Positions 24,208 through 32,016 of a DNA stretch of 64,000 nucleotides are shown one piece after another; within the stretch, counting starts at the first letter, position 1; every line of letters begins with the position of its first letter. Location of the stretch: assembly GCF_024347415.1 (NCBI RefSeq), contig NZ_AP025477.1, positions 992,001 through 1,056,000 on the forward strand, in the 5' to 3' direction. Both the position numbers and the translations under genes were made by a program. Origin of the DNA: Vibrio crassostreae. GTDB taxonomy: Bacteria > Pseudomonadota > Gammaproteobacteria > Enterobacterales > Vibrionaceae. Under the pieces are notes generated by a model. That model did no database searches. It worked only from the letters and a program-made list of their open reading frames with translations, and was not told the origin of the DNA.

Positions 24208-24345
24208 TTCCGCGTGATAAGGTTGATAGGTGTTTTGATGCCTTGAGTACCTGAGACCCAAGACCTTTTTGATAAAGGAATTGGAGAGGAAGCAGCAAAA
24301 CGCCGCCAGCTTTAATTCTTTATTGCTGGCGGCTTTCAATCGCTA
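24208..24345 (+). ncRNA. Candidate SOS-controlled short transcript ending in a GC-rich hairpin
   Basis: After the LexA box there is no convincing gene for about 170 bases. A strong hairpin, GCCGCCAGC / GCTGGCGGC with a 14-base loop (24302-24333), is followed by TTTC. Transcription from the LexA-box promoter would give an RNA of about 100-130 bases ending there. This is a proposal from layout only; the U-tract is weak, and the hairpin could be leader structure of the methyltransferase mRNA. Confidence 0.3.
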
Positions 24346-24380
24346 TTTGTGTTCAAGGCTCTTGCTAACAGGAGATAAGA

Positions 24381-25436
24381 ATGCACCAACACACACTGCA
24401 CGATGGCCGTGCCACCCTCATCCATGCCGATTGTTTAACCTACCTTAAAACGCTTGAAGACAACTCCGTTGATCTGATTTTAACCGACCCACCATACTTC
24501 CAAGTCAAACGTAATGCCTGGGACAATCAGTGGCCAGATGTCGCTTCATTTCTAGCCTGGCTCGATGAAGTGCTTCTTGAGTTCTGGCGAATCCTCAAAC
24601 CCTCTGGAAGCCTTTATCTGTTCTGTGGTTCAAAGCTGGCCAGTGACACTGAAATTCTCATCAGAAGCCGCTTTGAAGTACTTAACCATATCATTTGGGC
24701 CAAACCGTCAGGCCCATGGCGAAGAATGCACAAGCCGGACTTGCGCATGTTCTTTCCGTCCACCGAACGTATTTTATTTGCTGGCCACTATAACGCTGAA
24801 GGCTATGTCAAAGGTTGCTCTGGTTACGCTTCTCAATGCAATGAGCTCAAGAAACACGTATTCAAACCTTTGATGGATTACTTCATTAATGCTCGTAAAC
24901 AACTTGGTGTGACAGCAAAAGAAATCAATGCGGCAACAGGGACACAAATGTGCTCTCATTGGTTTAGTGAAAGCCAATGGAAACTCCCCAACAAAGCGCA
25001 ATACCAAAAGCTTCAACAGCTTTTCGCAAGTAAAAAGGGAGAATTAACGAAGACGCATGGCGACCTCGTGGAGGAGTATGACGCTTTAAAAAATAACTAC
25101 CAAAACTTAGTATTGGAATACGATGATCTAAAAGCGCAATACGAACATTTACGTCGACCGTTCTCCGTCACCAGTGAGGTGCCTTATACCGATGTCTGGC
25201 AGTTTGCACCGGTGCAATATTATCCTGGTAAGCATCCCTGCGAAAAACCACAAGACTTACTGCAACATATCATCACCGCCAGCAGCCGTGAACATGATGT
25301 GGTGCTCGATGCGTTTATGGGCAGTGGCTCTACAGGTAAGGCGTGTTTGAGTTTAAATCGACGTTTTATCGGCATTGAAATGGAAGAGGAAACGTTTGAA
25401 CAAACGCTGGAGTCGATGAGAAATATTCAATATTAG
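24381..25436 (+). CDS. DNA methyltransferase (N4-cytosine/N6-adenine type, beta-class order)
   Basis: The catalytic motif DPPY lies at residues 36-39 and the SAM-binding motif FMGSGST at about 312-318, so the catalytic motif comes first, as in beta-class enzymes. Between them, residues about 215-260 form a coiled coil ('LVEEYDALKNNYQNLVLEYD'). It would methylate phage or host DNA, perhaps to resist host restriction. AGGAG precedes the ATG. The recognition sequence cannot be told. Confidence 0.85.
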   Translation: MHQHTLHDGRATLIHADCLTYLKTLEDNSVDLILTDPPYFQVKRNAWDNQWPDVASFLAWLDEVLLEFWRILKPSGSLYLFCGSKLASDTEILIRSRFEVLNHIIWAKPSGPWRRMHKPDLRMFFPSTERILFAGHYNAEGYVKGCSGYASQCNELKKHVFKPLMDYFINARKQLGVTAKEINAATGTQMCSHWFSESQWKLPNKAQYQKLQQLFASKKGELTKTHGDLVEEYDALKNNYQNLVLEYDDLKAQYEHLRRPFSVTSEVPYTDVWQFAPVQYYPGKHPCEKPQDLLQHIITASSREHDVVLDAFMGSGSTGKACLSLNRRFIGIEMEEETFEQTLESMRNIQY

Positions 25437-25453
25437 TCTGTAACTTAAAAAGA

Positions 25454-25475
25454 AAAGGCGCTTAATTGCGCCTTT
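25454..25475. terminator. Bidirectional terminator between methyltransferase and dinI-like gene
   Basis: An 8-bp stem AAAGGCGC / GCGCCTTT with a 6-base loop (TTAATT), A-rich on the left and T-rich on the right, so it can stop transcription from either side. The two flanking genes converge on it. Confidence 0.75.
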
Positions 25476-25476
25476 G

Positions 25477-25716
25477 TCATATTGAGTTGTACAGCCACTC
25501 GTCCGCTTCATTGAACATCTCTTCCAAAAGCGCATGGGCTTTCTCTTTTTTGGTTTTATCCCTTTCCATGATATCCAGATGATTGTTTTCACCCTTGCGA
25601 ATACGGACACAAACATCGGGATCGAGTACCGACAAACGCTTTTGAATTTCAGGCTCAATCAAAGAGAATGTCCCTTTGGGTAAACCAGAAGCTTTGACGA
25701 TCATATCAACGCGCAT
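25477..25716 (-). CDS. DinI-like SOS protein
   Basis: The 79-residue protein follows DinI along its length: an N-terminal beta strand 'MRVDMIVKAS', a helix containing 'IEPEIQKRL', and a C-terminal helix with 'EEMFNEADEWL', parallel to the 'ADDWF' end of E. coli DinI. DinI modulates RecA filaments and so the strength of the SOS response. AAGGAGAG precedes the ATG and a perfect LexA box lies 24 bases upstream. In coliphage 186 a DinI-related protein (Tum) helps induction; a similar role here is inference. Confidence 0.75.
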   Translation of the reverse strand: MRVDMIVKASGLPKGTFSLIEPEIQKRLSVLDPDVCVRIRKGENNHLDIMERDKTKKEKAHALLEEMFNEADEWLYNSI

Positions 25717-25739
25717 AATAAACTCTCCTTTTAAGTTTG

Positions 25740-25755
25740 CTGTATAAAAACACAG
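25740..25755 (-). promoter_or_regulatory. Perfect LexA (SOS) box before the dinI-like gene
   Basis: CTGTATAAAAACACAG fits CTGT-N8-ACAG exactly and sits 23 bases before the dinI-like start codon. LexA would keep the gene off until DNA damage. It differs from the 24.2-kb box at one base in the spacer. Confidence 0.85.
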
Positions 25756-25766
25756 TATATTTATTT

Positions 25767-28475
25767 TTAGTCGAGGTCAACATGATCCATATCTTTCCAA
25801 AGATCATCCATCACATCATGCAATGTCTGTTTGAGCTGAGGCGTCATATCACGCAGGGCTGCCACTAAGGTTTGTGCCATCACATCGGCCTCAGAGCTCA
25901 CCGCTTCAAGTTGAATGACAGGCGCAAAGCTCACTTCAATTGTGGCTGGTGGCTGACCGATGGCGTTTCTGGGTTGCGTTGTCGCAGATTGAACCGTTTG
26001 CTCTACTTGAGCGACAGCTTGTTGGTTAACAGGATCATCCTTACCATTGAAAACATCGTATAACCAACCTGCAATCTCATCACCCGCCACAGAGCCAGCA
26101 ATCGCACCAGGGACAGCACCAAAGCCACCAAACAAACTCCCCGCGAGACCGCCTAGTGTGGTTCCAGCCGTGGCTCCAATACCACGCCAAACTCCTTCTG
26201 TCTCGTCCTCAATAGCGCTCATGCCAATAGAGGCCGCATTCAAAGCCGTACCAATGGCGGGGAGCTTCTTGAGGACGCCTTTACCCCCACCTATTACTTT
26301 CTCCCCAGCAGACGACCACGAGCTTGCCCCTTTAGCAACCTTGTCTACTGGTTTAGTGGCTGATTGGGTAAAGAGTCCTGTCGATATTGCGCTTAGCGTG
26401 CTACCAATAATAGGCAGTTTCTTGAGTACCCCTTTACCGCCATCCATTACCTTTTTCCCCGCTCTCGACCAAAAGCTCGGCCCTTTAGCAGCATTCGTCA
26501 CAGGCTCAGCCGCAGATTTAGTAAATAAGCCACTAAACATACTGGCAGGTTTGAAGCCGCCTTGAGTGCCCATTGCAGTGCCAAGGATTTTACCAAAGGC
26601 TTTCTTACCAAGACGAGCCGCTATTAAACCACCAAAGCCAGCTAAACCGACTGCGCCTGCAAGACCGGCATAACCCAGTCCTGCCTTGTCATTCATTCCA
26701 CTCGTCGTAGCTTCAGTCGTACTGGATACCACATCGCCAAGACCATTGAATCTATCAATCAGATTAGCGGCACTATTAGAGACGGTATCTGTCATAGAGC
26801 CAAACGAGTTCATCGCTTTGTCGATAGAAGTTGATACTCCTTGAGCTGCATCATCAAGAGAATCAACACCGTCAAAGACCTTGGCTCCTTCTTGCAGACC
26901 TTGCTGCATTGCGCCTAAGCCTTTGGTACCAATATCTTCAGACAGGATTGTGCCGCCTATGGCTTCAAGGATGGGTTTGACGATGGCAGCATCAGTTTGG
27001 TTTGCCCTATTCACTAGAGCTAATAATGCAGCATAGTTGTTACCCGGCGCATTGCCTGTTGCAACGTCACTGCGTACTCGGTAAGCGGCTTCTTTAATGC
27101 GATTACGTAGGTCTACGTTATCAATGGCGTCAATCGTACCGGCTTTGTCTTCTTTACCCACAAGCTTGGCAAACTCGTCTTCATCGCTGAAACGAGCCAT
27201 GAAGGACTCTTTAAATGAATCGCCTACCTTATCTGTGTTCCAAACACCGGCTTGACGGGCGCGAACAATAGAGGCTGCAAATTGGTCAAATGAAATCTTG
27301 TCTCCAAGTAGAGGGGAATATTCAGCGAAAGTATCGAGCAAATCCCCATTGGCGTCACCGACCATTGAGCTGGTGGCATAAACTTTGTTTGCTGCCTCCT
27401 CAAGGCTGATACCAAAACCTTTAGATATGTTCGCAAGTGCCCGAACGGTTTCGGGTGAGGAATAATCAGGGAAAATCTTTTGTAACTGGATAGTGGCTTT
27501 TGTTAATGCCTGAGTATCTTCTTCACCTAAGTTTTGCTGTTTAGCGAGTGCCTGGGCGGCGAAAATGCTCTCTTGGTCTGCACCATACATCCGAATTAAA
27601 TCAGTACGAAATTGTCGTTGAGAAGTCGATTGCACCTCTTCTAATGAATAGCTACTGCGAGCAGCAAGGAGGCGTTCATTTCGAGACTTATCATTCCCCG
27701 CCCAGGCGAAGCCTGCTGATGCCATGGCCCCTCCTGCAATCACCCCCAGCTTTTCAAAGTGTTGTAATTTACCCAGCTCTCGACCTTGCTCTGAAATCTC
27801 TTTATTGGTTCGATTGAGTTGGCCTTGCAGCCGTTTCTCTTCTTGGATGATGTCATTGACATCGAGACCCGCCTCTTTTAATGAGTGGCCTAAGCGTGAC
27901 ACTAATCGCTCATGCGCTTTAATCTCATTGGTGCTCTTCTGGTGAGCCTTAGTTAAATCACCAAGCTCACGCTCTGTCGCAGAGATAGAAGAGCGAATAC
28001 GGTTTTCATCTTGAGTTGTGCTTTTTAGTTTCGATTGATACGCCTGCAATGTGCGCTCAGCTTGTGCAACGGCTCCCGTTTTTTTCTTGAACGTTTTGGT
28101 ATTGGTGCTGCCAGCGTCACTTAACCCCGCCATATCTGTACGAAGCTTATTGATGGTCGCTTGCAGTTTGGATTCTTCATTGGCCATGATTCGAGATTGC
28201 TGTGTCACTTTGGCAAGCTCGGCCTTCAGTTTGGGGAGTTCATTTTTCTTTTTTCCTAGAATTTTTGAGTATTGTTTTTCAGCTTCGGTCAATTGTTCAA
28301 TGGCTGATTCAGCCTTTTTAAAGGCATCAACATCCGCGGTGGTTTTTTGCAGCTGCTTAAACTCTCGCTCCAGCTTATTCGATTCTTTTTCAATCTTTTT
28401 CGACTGCTGAGTAAACGCATCTTTCACCCCAACAATGAGCTCTAACGCGTAACCACTGTCCTTATTTATTGCCAT
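25767..28475 (-). CDS. Tail tape measure protein (902 aa)
   Basis: The layout is typical of tape measures: a long N-terminal coiled coil (residues about 15-240), glycine/alanine-rich hydrophobic helices (about 600-640 and 770-820) and a helical C-terminus. A 51-residue unit starting GLFTKSAAEP is duplicated in tandem (26379-26531 and 26226-26378). It lies directly after the gpE frame, as in P2. AGAGG precedes the ATG. It sets tail length and may help DNA entry. Confidence 0.85.
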   Translation of the reverse strand: MAINKDSGYALELIVGVKDAFTQQSKKIEKESNKLEREFKQLQKTTADVDAFKKAESAIEQLTEAEKQYSKILGKKKNELPKLKAELAKVTQQSRIMANEESKLQATINKLRTDMAGLSDAGSTNTKTFKKKTGAVAQAERTLQAYQSKLKSTTQDENRIRSSISATERELGDLTKAHQKSTNEIKAHERLVSRLGHSLKEAGLDVNDIIQEEKRLQGQLNRTNKEISEQGRELGKLQHFEKLGVIAGGAMASAGFAWAGNDKSRNERLLAARSSYSLEEVQSTSQRQFRTDLIRMYGADQESIFAAQALAKQQNLGEEDTQALTKATIQLQKIFPDYSSPETVRALANISKGFGISLEEAANKVYATSSMVGDANGDLLDTFAEYSPLLGDKISFDQFAASIVRARQAGVWNTDKVGDSFKESFMARFSDEDEFAKLVGKEDKAGTIDAIDNVDLRNRIKEAAYRVRSDVATGNAPGNNYAALLALVNRANQTDAAIVKPILEAIGGTILSEDIGTKGLGAMQQGLQEGAKVFDGVDSLDDAAQGVSTSIDKAMNSFGSMTDTVSNSAANLIDRFNGLGDVVSSTTEATTSGMNDKAGLGYAGLAGAVGLAGFGGLIAARLGKKAFGKILGTAMGTQGGFKPASMFSGLFTKSAAEPVTNAAKGPSFWSRAGKKVMDGGKGVLKKLPIIGSTLSAISTGLFTQSATKPVDKVAKGASSWSSAGEKVIGGGKGVLKKLPAIGTALNAASIGMSAIEDETEGVWRGIGATAGTTLGGLAGSLFGGFGAVPGAIAGSVAGDEIAGWLYDVFNGKDDPVNQQAVAQVEQTVQSATTQPRNAIGQPPATIEVSFAPVIQLEAVSSEADVMAQTLVAALRDMTPQLKQTLHDVMDDLWKDMDHVDLD

Positions 28476-29042
28476 GATTAAAGACCTCTATGAGATACGT
28501 ATATTGCGCCCAGTCGGCCTTGAGTAATTCACCAACGGAGACAAGACCGATTTTCTTGTGGGTGAGCAGTCGAAAAGAGTGATCAAAAATATTCTGTTTG
28601 ATTCGTGCGAGGTTTAGCTCTTTCCCATTAGGTGAGCCAAGTTGATGTGCTCTTCATAGGGCAGGTTAATCAGCATATCGACAGGAATCACCACTTCGCC
28701 TTTCATACCCAAGTTCGTGAGCTTGCCATGCTCATCTCGCTTCTCTTCAATGCGTTCACCAAACACTAAAATGCTCGAGGCGATATGCGCGGTGATGGCA
28801 TCGTTAGATTCAAAACCGTATTGCTCTTTGGTGAAACGCACCGCTTCAATTCGGTCCTTAACCAGCGCTTTGCGCACTCGCTTAGCACAGTTGAGTTCCA
28901 TCCCACCAAATTGAACTGGAGTGTTCAACATGCAGATATCAAACTCCATCATTGCACGGGCAATATCTTCCAAAGTGAAGCTTCGAACTTCTGATGCTAA
29001 TTCGGTTTCAACGGTGTTTTTAGTTTGATTTTCAGTGCTCAT
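28462..29042 (-). CDS. Tail assembly chaperone fusion gpE+E' (-1 frameshift product)
   Basis: At the end of gpE the codons are ATG-GGA-AAG, containing the slippery heptamer G GGA AAG (28620-28626) two codons before the stop. A -1 shift there gives 52 more codons, ending with TAA at 28462-28464 inside the tape measure start. The predicted fusion is about 193 residues. Phage tail chaperones are made in this way in lambda (G/GT, also GGGAAAG) and P2 (E/E'). Confidence 0.75.
28614..29042 (-). CDS. Tail assembly chaperone gpE-like
   Basis: The 142-residue acidic protein sits just before the tape measure gene, where P2-type phages carry gpE. It is mostly helical, with the segment 'FDICMLNTPVQFGGMELNC' in the middle. 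It would coat the tape measure and bring tube subunits during tail assembly. A frameshift site lies at its 3' end. It is the first gene of the minus-strand tail block and has a divergent late motif upstream. Confidence 0.75.
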   Translation of the reverse strand: MSTENQTKNTVETELASEVRSFTLEDIARAMMEFDICMLNTPVQFGGMELNCAKRVRKALVKDRIEAVRFTKEQYGFESNDAITAHIASSILVFGERIEEKRDEHGKLTNLGMKGEVVIPVDMLINLPYEEHINLAHLMGKS

Positions 29043-29100
29043 AGCTTGTCTCGTTGTGAGTAATTTAGAGCCTGCATTGTGTCTTTATATATAGCATCCA

Positions 29101-29118
29101 TCTGCCGAACGGAAATTA
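29101..29118 (+). promoter_or_regulatory. Candidate late activator site (copy 3 of 3)
   Basis: TCTGCCGAACGGAAATTA lies in the divergent gap between gpE (-) and gpI (+), 50 bases before the ATG at 29169. The same flank, TGGATGCTATATATAAAG on the minus strand, matches that of copy 1, so it may serve both directions. An AATATC-like -10 lies about 33 bases from the motif start. Confidence 0.6.
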
Positions 29119-29168
29119 TGTGGTCAGGTTTGAATATCCTAGAACTACTGGATAAACGAGACGAAATA

Positions 29169-29798
29169 ATGCTTCCCAAAATCTTAAAGCAAGACGTTCG
29201 GCTTCGAACGCTGAGTTTCCTGACAACGGAAGAGATGGACGAGCTTCGCTTAGCCATTCATGGTCTTCAGGTTCTCGATATTGATAACGTCCACGAATCT
29301 TACTTACCCTGGCTTTCTTGGTGGTTTCGTGTCGATACCTGGGATGACGCTTGGACGGTCGCGAAAAAGCGTGAAGTCGTCAAAGAAGGCTTAGTGCTTT
29401 ATCGATACAAAGGCACTGTCTGGGCTGTAAAACGAGCGTTGGACCTAACAGGTTTCAACCCAACGCTGACCGTTTGGCATCAAATGAATCCACCAGGTGC
29501 TAAAGGCACCTTTTTGGTTGAAGTTATTCAAGACAAAGGTGGGTTGACTCAAAAAGACTATGAGAACGTCGTCACGCTTGTTGAGAGCAACAAACAAGGC
29601 TCTCAACATTGGCAAATGACGATAAAGAACAAGCCATCGACAGGAGGGATATTCAGCGTTTCGATTTCAAAAGGACGCAAACGAATTACCTCTAAAAATT
29701 TCCCAACCAATCCAACGTTAATTGGCGGACTATATTCAGCGGTCACCCTAAAGAGTCGACATCGCATGACTATCCGAAATAAGAGTAATGAAATATGA
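29169..29798 (+). CDS. Baseplate protein I-like (P2 gpI)
   Basis: The sequence has the gpI layout: 'YLPWLSWWFRVDTWDDAW' followed by 'KKREVVKEGLVLYRYKGT', the typical W-rich signature of tail protein I. ATG 29169 is chosen because it places the start 50 bases after the late motif, as in the other two operons (52 and 56); the in-frame ATG at 29118 overlaps the motif and would add MWSGLNILELLDKRDEI. It joins the tail fibre to the baseplate. Confidence 0.75.
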   Translation: MLPKILKQDVRLRTLSFLTTEEMDELRLAIHGLQVLDIDNVHESYLPWLSWWFRVDTWDDAWTVAKKREVVKEGLVLYRYKGTVWAVKRALDLTGFNPTLTVWHQMNPPGAKGTFLVEVIQDKGGLTQKDYENVVTLVESNKQGSQHWQMTIKNKPSTGGIFSVSISKGRKRITSKNFPTNPTLIGGLYSAVTLKSRHRMTIRNKSNEI

Positions 29799-30889
29799 GT
29801 TTAGGATTTGCACAAGAGCATACGGCGGTGCTTACCGATAAGGGTAAAGAGCTGCTGGAAGCGGCCTACCAAAGTGGGCAAAAGTTATTAATTGACCAAA
29901 TGTCTCTAGGCGATGCGAATGGCTCAAGTGTCACGCCAACACCGGACGTCACACACTTAGTGAATGAGTTCGGTCGACAAGATATTAATGAGGGCAACAC
30001 GCAAGAGCACTGGTTCAATGCCATTGTCTATGTTGACGCGTCACGCTTTGCTGGGCACTTTATCAATGAGTTTGGGCTGCATGATTCTGATGGTAATCTC
30101 ATCGTTTATAGCTCGTACCCCTCAACACTCATTCCTTCTGTTGATAATCAATACGTTCAAATCGAAATTGAGTGCTCAATGGATTTGTACCAAGCCTCGG
30201 CGGTGACCATCAACATAACACCAATTATCCCTCATGCTACCGAGTTAGAGTCGGGTATTGCGCGTATTGCCACCAATGCTCAAGTTGACGATGGAACCGA
30301 TGACTCAGCATTCGTGACCGTCAAGAAGCTGCTACGCAGAACCGCAACAACCTTGCGCTCAGGCGTCGTGCAATTATCTAACTCCTACCAAGGTCAGAGT
30401 GAATCAAAAGCGGTGACAGAAAAAGCGCTCAAAGAAGGCTTAGGGTCAGTTTATAGTCCAGATAACTTGCCACCATTAATCCTGAAAATGACTCGCTTGT
30501 ACCCTGATGACCTGACGATGTCACTTTTGCCGATTGGACAAATGCCAAGGCCAGAATGGGTTATGCCAGCTTCCGCATCAAAAGTGAAGTTCATTAATAT
30601 TCAAACCAAAGTGACAACGAGTGAGCCAATCAACTTATATCTCAAAATCTATTGCCATGATAGTGAAAGTGGAGGGTCGAGATATCCAAGCGCACATACC
30701 CATGTTTATTTTTCGGTGCCAAGCTTTACAACCGTATACGGTGTATATAACAATTTCATCGTCCCAATCACTCTAGCTGACGGGGGAACGCCGAAGCGAT
30801 TAAGCTTTGCCACAGGTAATTATGGGCCTAATTCGAATGTCGTATCGAAGTTCGAGGTAACTATTGATGCGGTATGGGAGAGCGAATGA
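29795..30889 (+). CDS. Tail fibre protein (tail-collar fibre type)
   Basis: The first 160 residues are a phage tail-collar fibre domain (DUF3751-type: 'TDKGKELLEAAYQSGQ' and 'NEFGRQDINEGN'), followed by 'ATELESGIARIATNAQVDDG' and 'LRSGVVQLSNSYQGQSES', which are shaft repeats of phage fibres. The C-terminal 130 residues have no known family and are probably the receptor-binding tip. It overlaps gpI by 4 bases. Confidence 0.8.
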   Translation: MSLGFAQEHTAVLTDKGKELLEAAYQSGQKLLIDQMSLGDANGSSVTPTPDVTHLVNEFGRQDINEGNTQEHWFNAIVYVDASRFAGHFINEFGLHDSDGNLIVYSSYPSTLIPSVDNQYVQIEIECSMDLYQASAVTINITPIIPHATELESGIARIATNAQVDDGTDDSAFVTVKKLLRRTATTLRSGVVQLSNSYQGQSESKAVTEKALKEGLGSVYSPDNLPPLILKMTRLYPDDLTMSLLPIGQMPRPEWVMPASASKVKFINIQTKVTTSEPINLYLKIYCHDSESGGSRYPSAHTHVYFSVPSFTTVYGVYNNFIVPITLADGGTPKRLSFATGNYGPNSNVVSKFEVTIDAVWESE

Positions 30890-31305
30890 TGAGCACAGTA
30901 ACTGTAAATACCGATGAGAAAGGCGTTGTTATTGCTATTGGTCATGTAACCCATTGCAACATCGCCCATAAGCACTCAGTTAATGCCAGTGAATTGCCTG
31001 ACGATATTAGAGAGCATTTAGGGGTCTATCATTATATTGACGGCGTGTTTGAAAAAGTCACCATCATCAATGAGGCAGAAGAGCGATACTGGCAGCAAAC
31101 TGAACTTGCTCGTGTCAATGCAGCAATAGCCGAGTATCAAGCTGATATAACGATAGACGAGCGATATTCAGAACTTAGAGCTGGGACTTATACAGAAGAA
31201 GACTACTTTAAATTGCTTGGTGATAGAAAGTTGCTAATTGAATATGTTCAACAGGCTGATTTTCCCGAATGTGGACGTCCTAAGTTATCTGCTTCAGTGC
31301 GTTGA
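30886..31305 (+). CDS. Tail fibre assembly chaperone-like protein
   Basis: Follows the tail fibre gene with a 4-base ATGA overlap, the usual place for a fibre assembly (tfa-like) gene. The C-terminal part 'AAIAEYQADITIDERYSELRAG' is helical, as in such chaperones. It would help the fibre fold and may be specific to its tip. GGGAG lies 5 bases before ATG 30886. It is the last gene before the right end. Confidence 0.65.
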   Translation: MMSTVTVNTDEKGVVIAIGHVTHCNIAHKHSVNASELPDDIREHLGVYHYIDGVFEKVTIINEAEERYWQQTELARVNAAIAEYQADITIDERYSELRAGTYTEEDYFKLLGDRKLLIEYVQQADFPECGRPKLSASVR

Positions 31306-31496
31306 TTGAATAATGACATATGCACAAAAATGAATCGAAACATCACCTCAAATCAGGGCGTAACTCTGCGCCTTTATAGATTTTGTTATGCACTAACATT
31401 AAATAATTCACGACAAAAATCACCTCGCTCGTTTCGCTATATCCCGCTTTATTTCGGGTAGTTTCGGGTCAATTAACGTTTTAAGTTAAAAATACA
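31306..31496 (+). mobile_element. Right end of the transposable prophage with candidate transposase-binding repeats
   Basis: No gene. A weak hairpin (AGGGCG..CGCCTT, 31355-31374) follows the last phage gene. TTTCG motifs then recur in phase at 31432, 31452 and 31462 (the last two as TTTCGGGT), and the stretch ends in TTAAAAATACA. Mu-like ends finish in CA and carry repeated transposase sites. The base after, 31497, begins a sequence that stays in frame with the caspase remnant. The exact end is inferred, not proved. Confidence 0.55.
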
Positions 31497-31931
31497 TGGT
31501 GTTTTAAGTTCCGCTCGGCGCTGTCAGATGATGAGTTCTTCAAACTCGATAACCTCTACAAAACACTGTCTAGCAGTAAAGCAGGCAAGATAGTCGTTAT
31601 GGTAGACAGTTGTTTCAGTGGAGCGACTGATGGTGTATCGGTCATCAAAGGGGTTGCCGCCTCCAGACTGGCACCGAAAAAAGTCAGTATTGATCCTGAG
31701 CGTATGGTCGTGATCACTGCGGGACGCGATAAAGAGTATTCCAATATGTACCAAGAAAAAGGTCATCGCCTGTTTAGTTACTACCTCATGAAGTCAATGA
31801 TCGAGGGAAACAAGGATGTGAATACGCTTTATCAAGATGTTTACGACAAAGTGAAATCTGCCTCTTTTGAGATGGGGGATTTAAAACGTCAACATCCAAC
31901 AATTACCGGTAACCAGACTATGTCCCTTTAA
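31497..31931 (+). pseudogene. Caspase-like peptidase gene remnant (3' part; 5' part cut by the prophage)
   Basis: The frame runs from the prophage edge to a stop at 31929 and contains the catalytic cysteine segment 'VVMVDSCFSGATDG' of caspase-family (C14-type) peptidases, with the following 'ERMVVITAGRDKEYSN' and 'GHRLFSYYLMKSMI' parts. The histidine-bearing first half is missing here, and no start with a ribosome site is seen before the cysteine. The other half may lie beyond the left end of the prophage. It heads the envelope operon downstream. Confidence 0.75.
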
Positions 31932-32016
31932 GAGCATGTCTCTTTAAAAACGTTTCTACTTTTAAAAACTATTTCAATTTACAGCATATTTGAAACATTG
32001 ATTAAGGCTTATATCC

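Noticed and set aside
24130..24339. A 69-codon minus-strand frame across the first LexA box
   Set aside because: It runs through a GC-rich hairpin and a perfect LexA box, with no ribosome site; the regulatory reading explains the stretch better.
26047..26565. A 172-codon plus-strand frame rich in proline and alanine
   Set aside because: It is the antisense of the repeated glycine/lysine-rich segment of the tape measure gene, which explains its odd composition.
31505..31520. A TTCCGCTCGGC string resembling the reverse complement of the late motif
   Set aside because: It lies within the in-frame caspase remnant on the host side and matches the motif only partly, so it is most likely chance.
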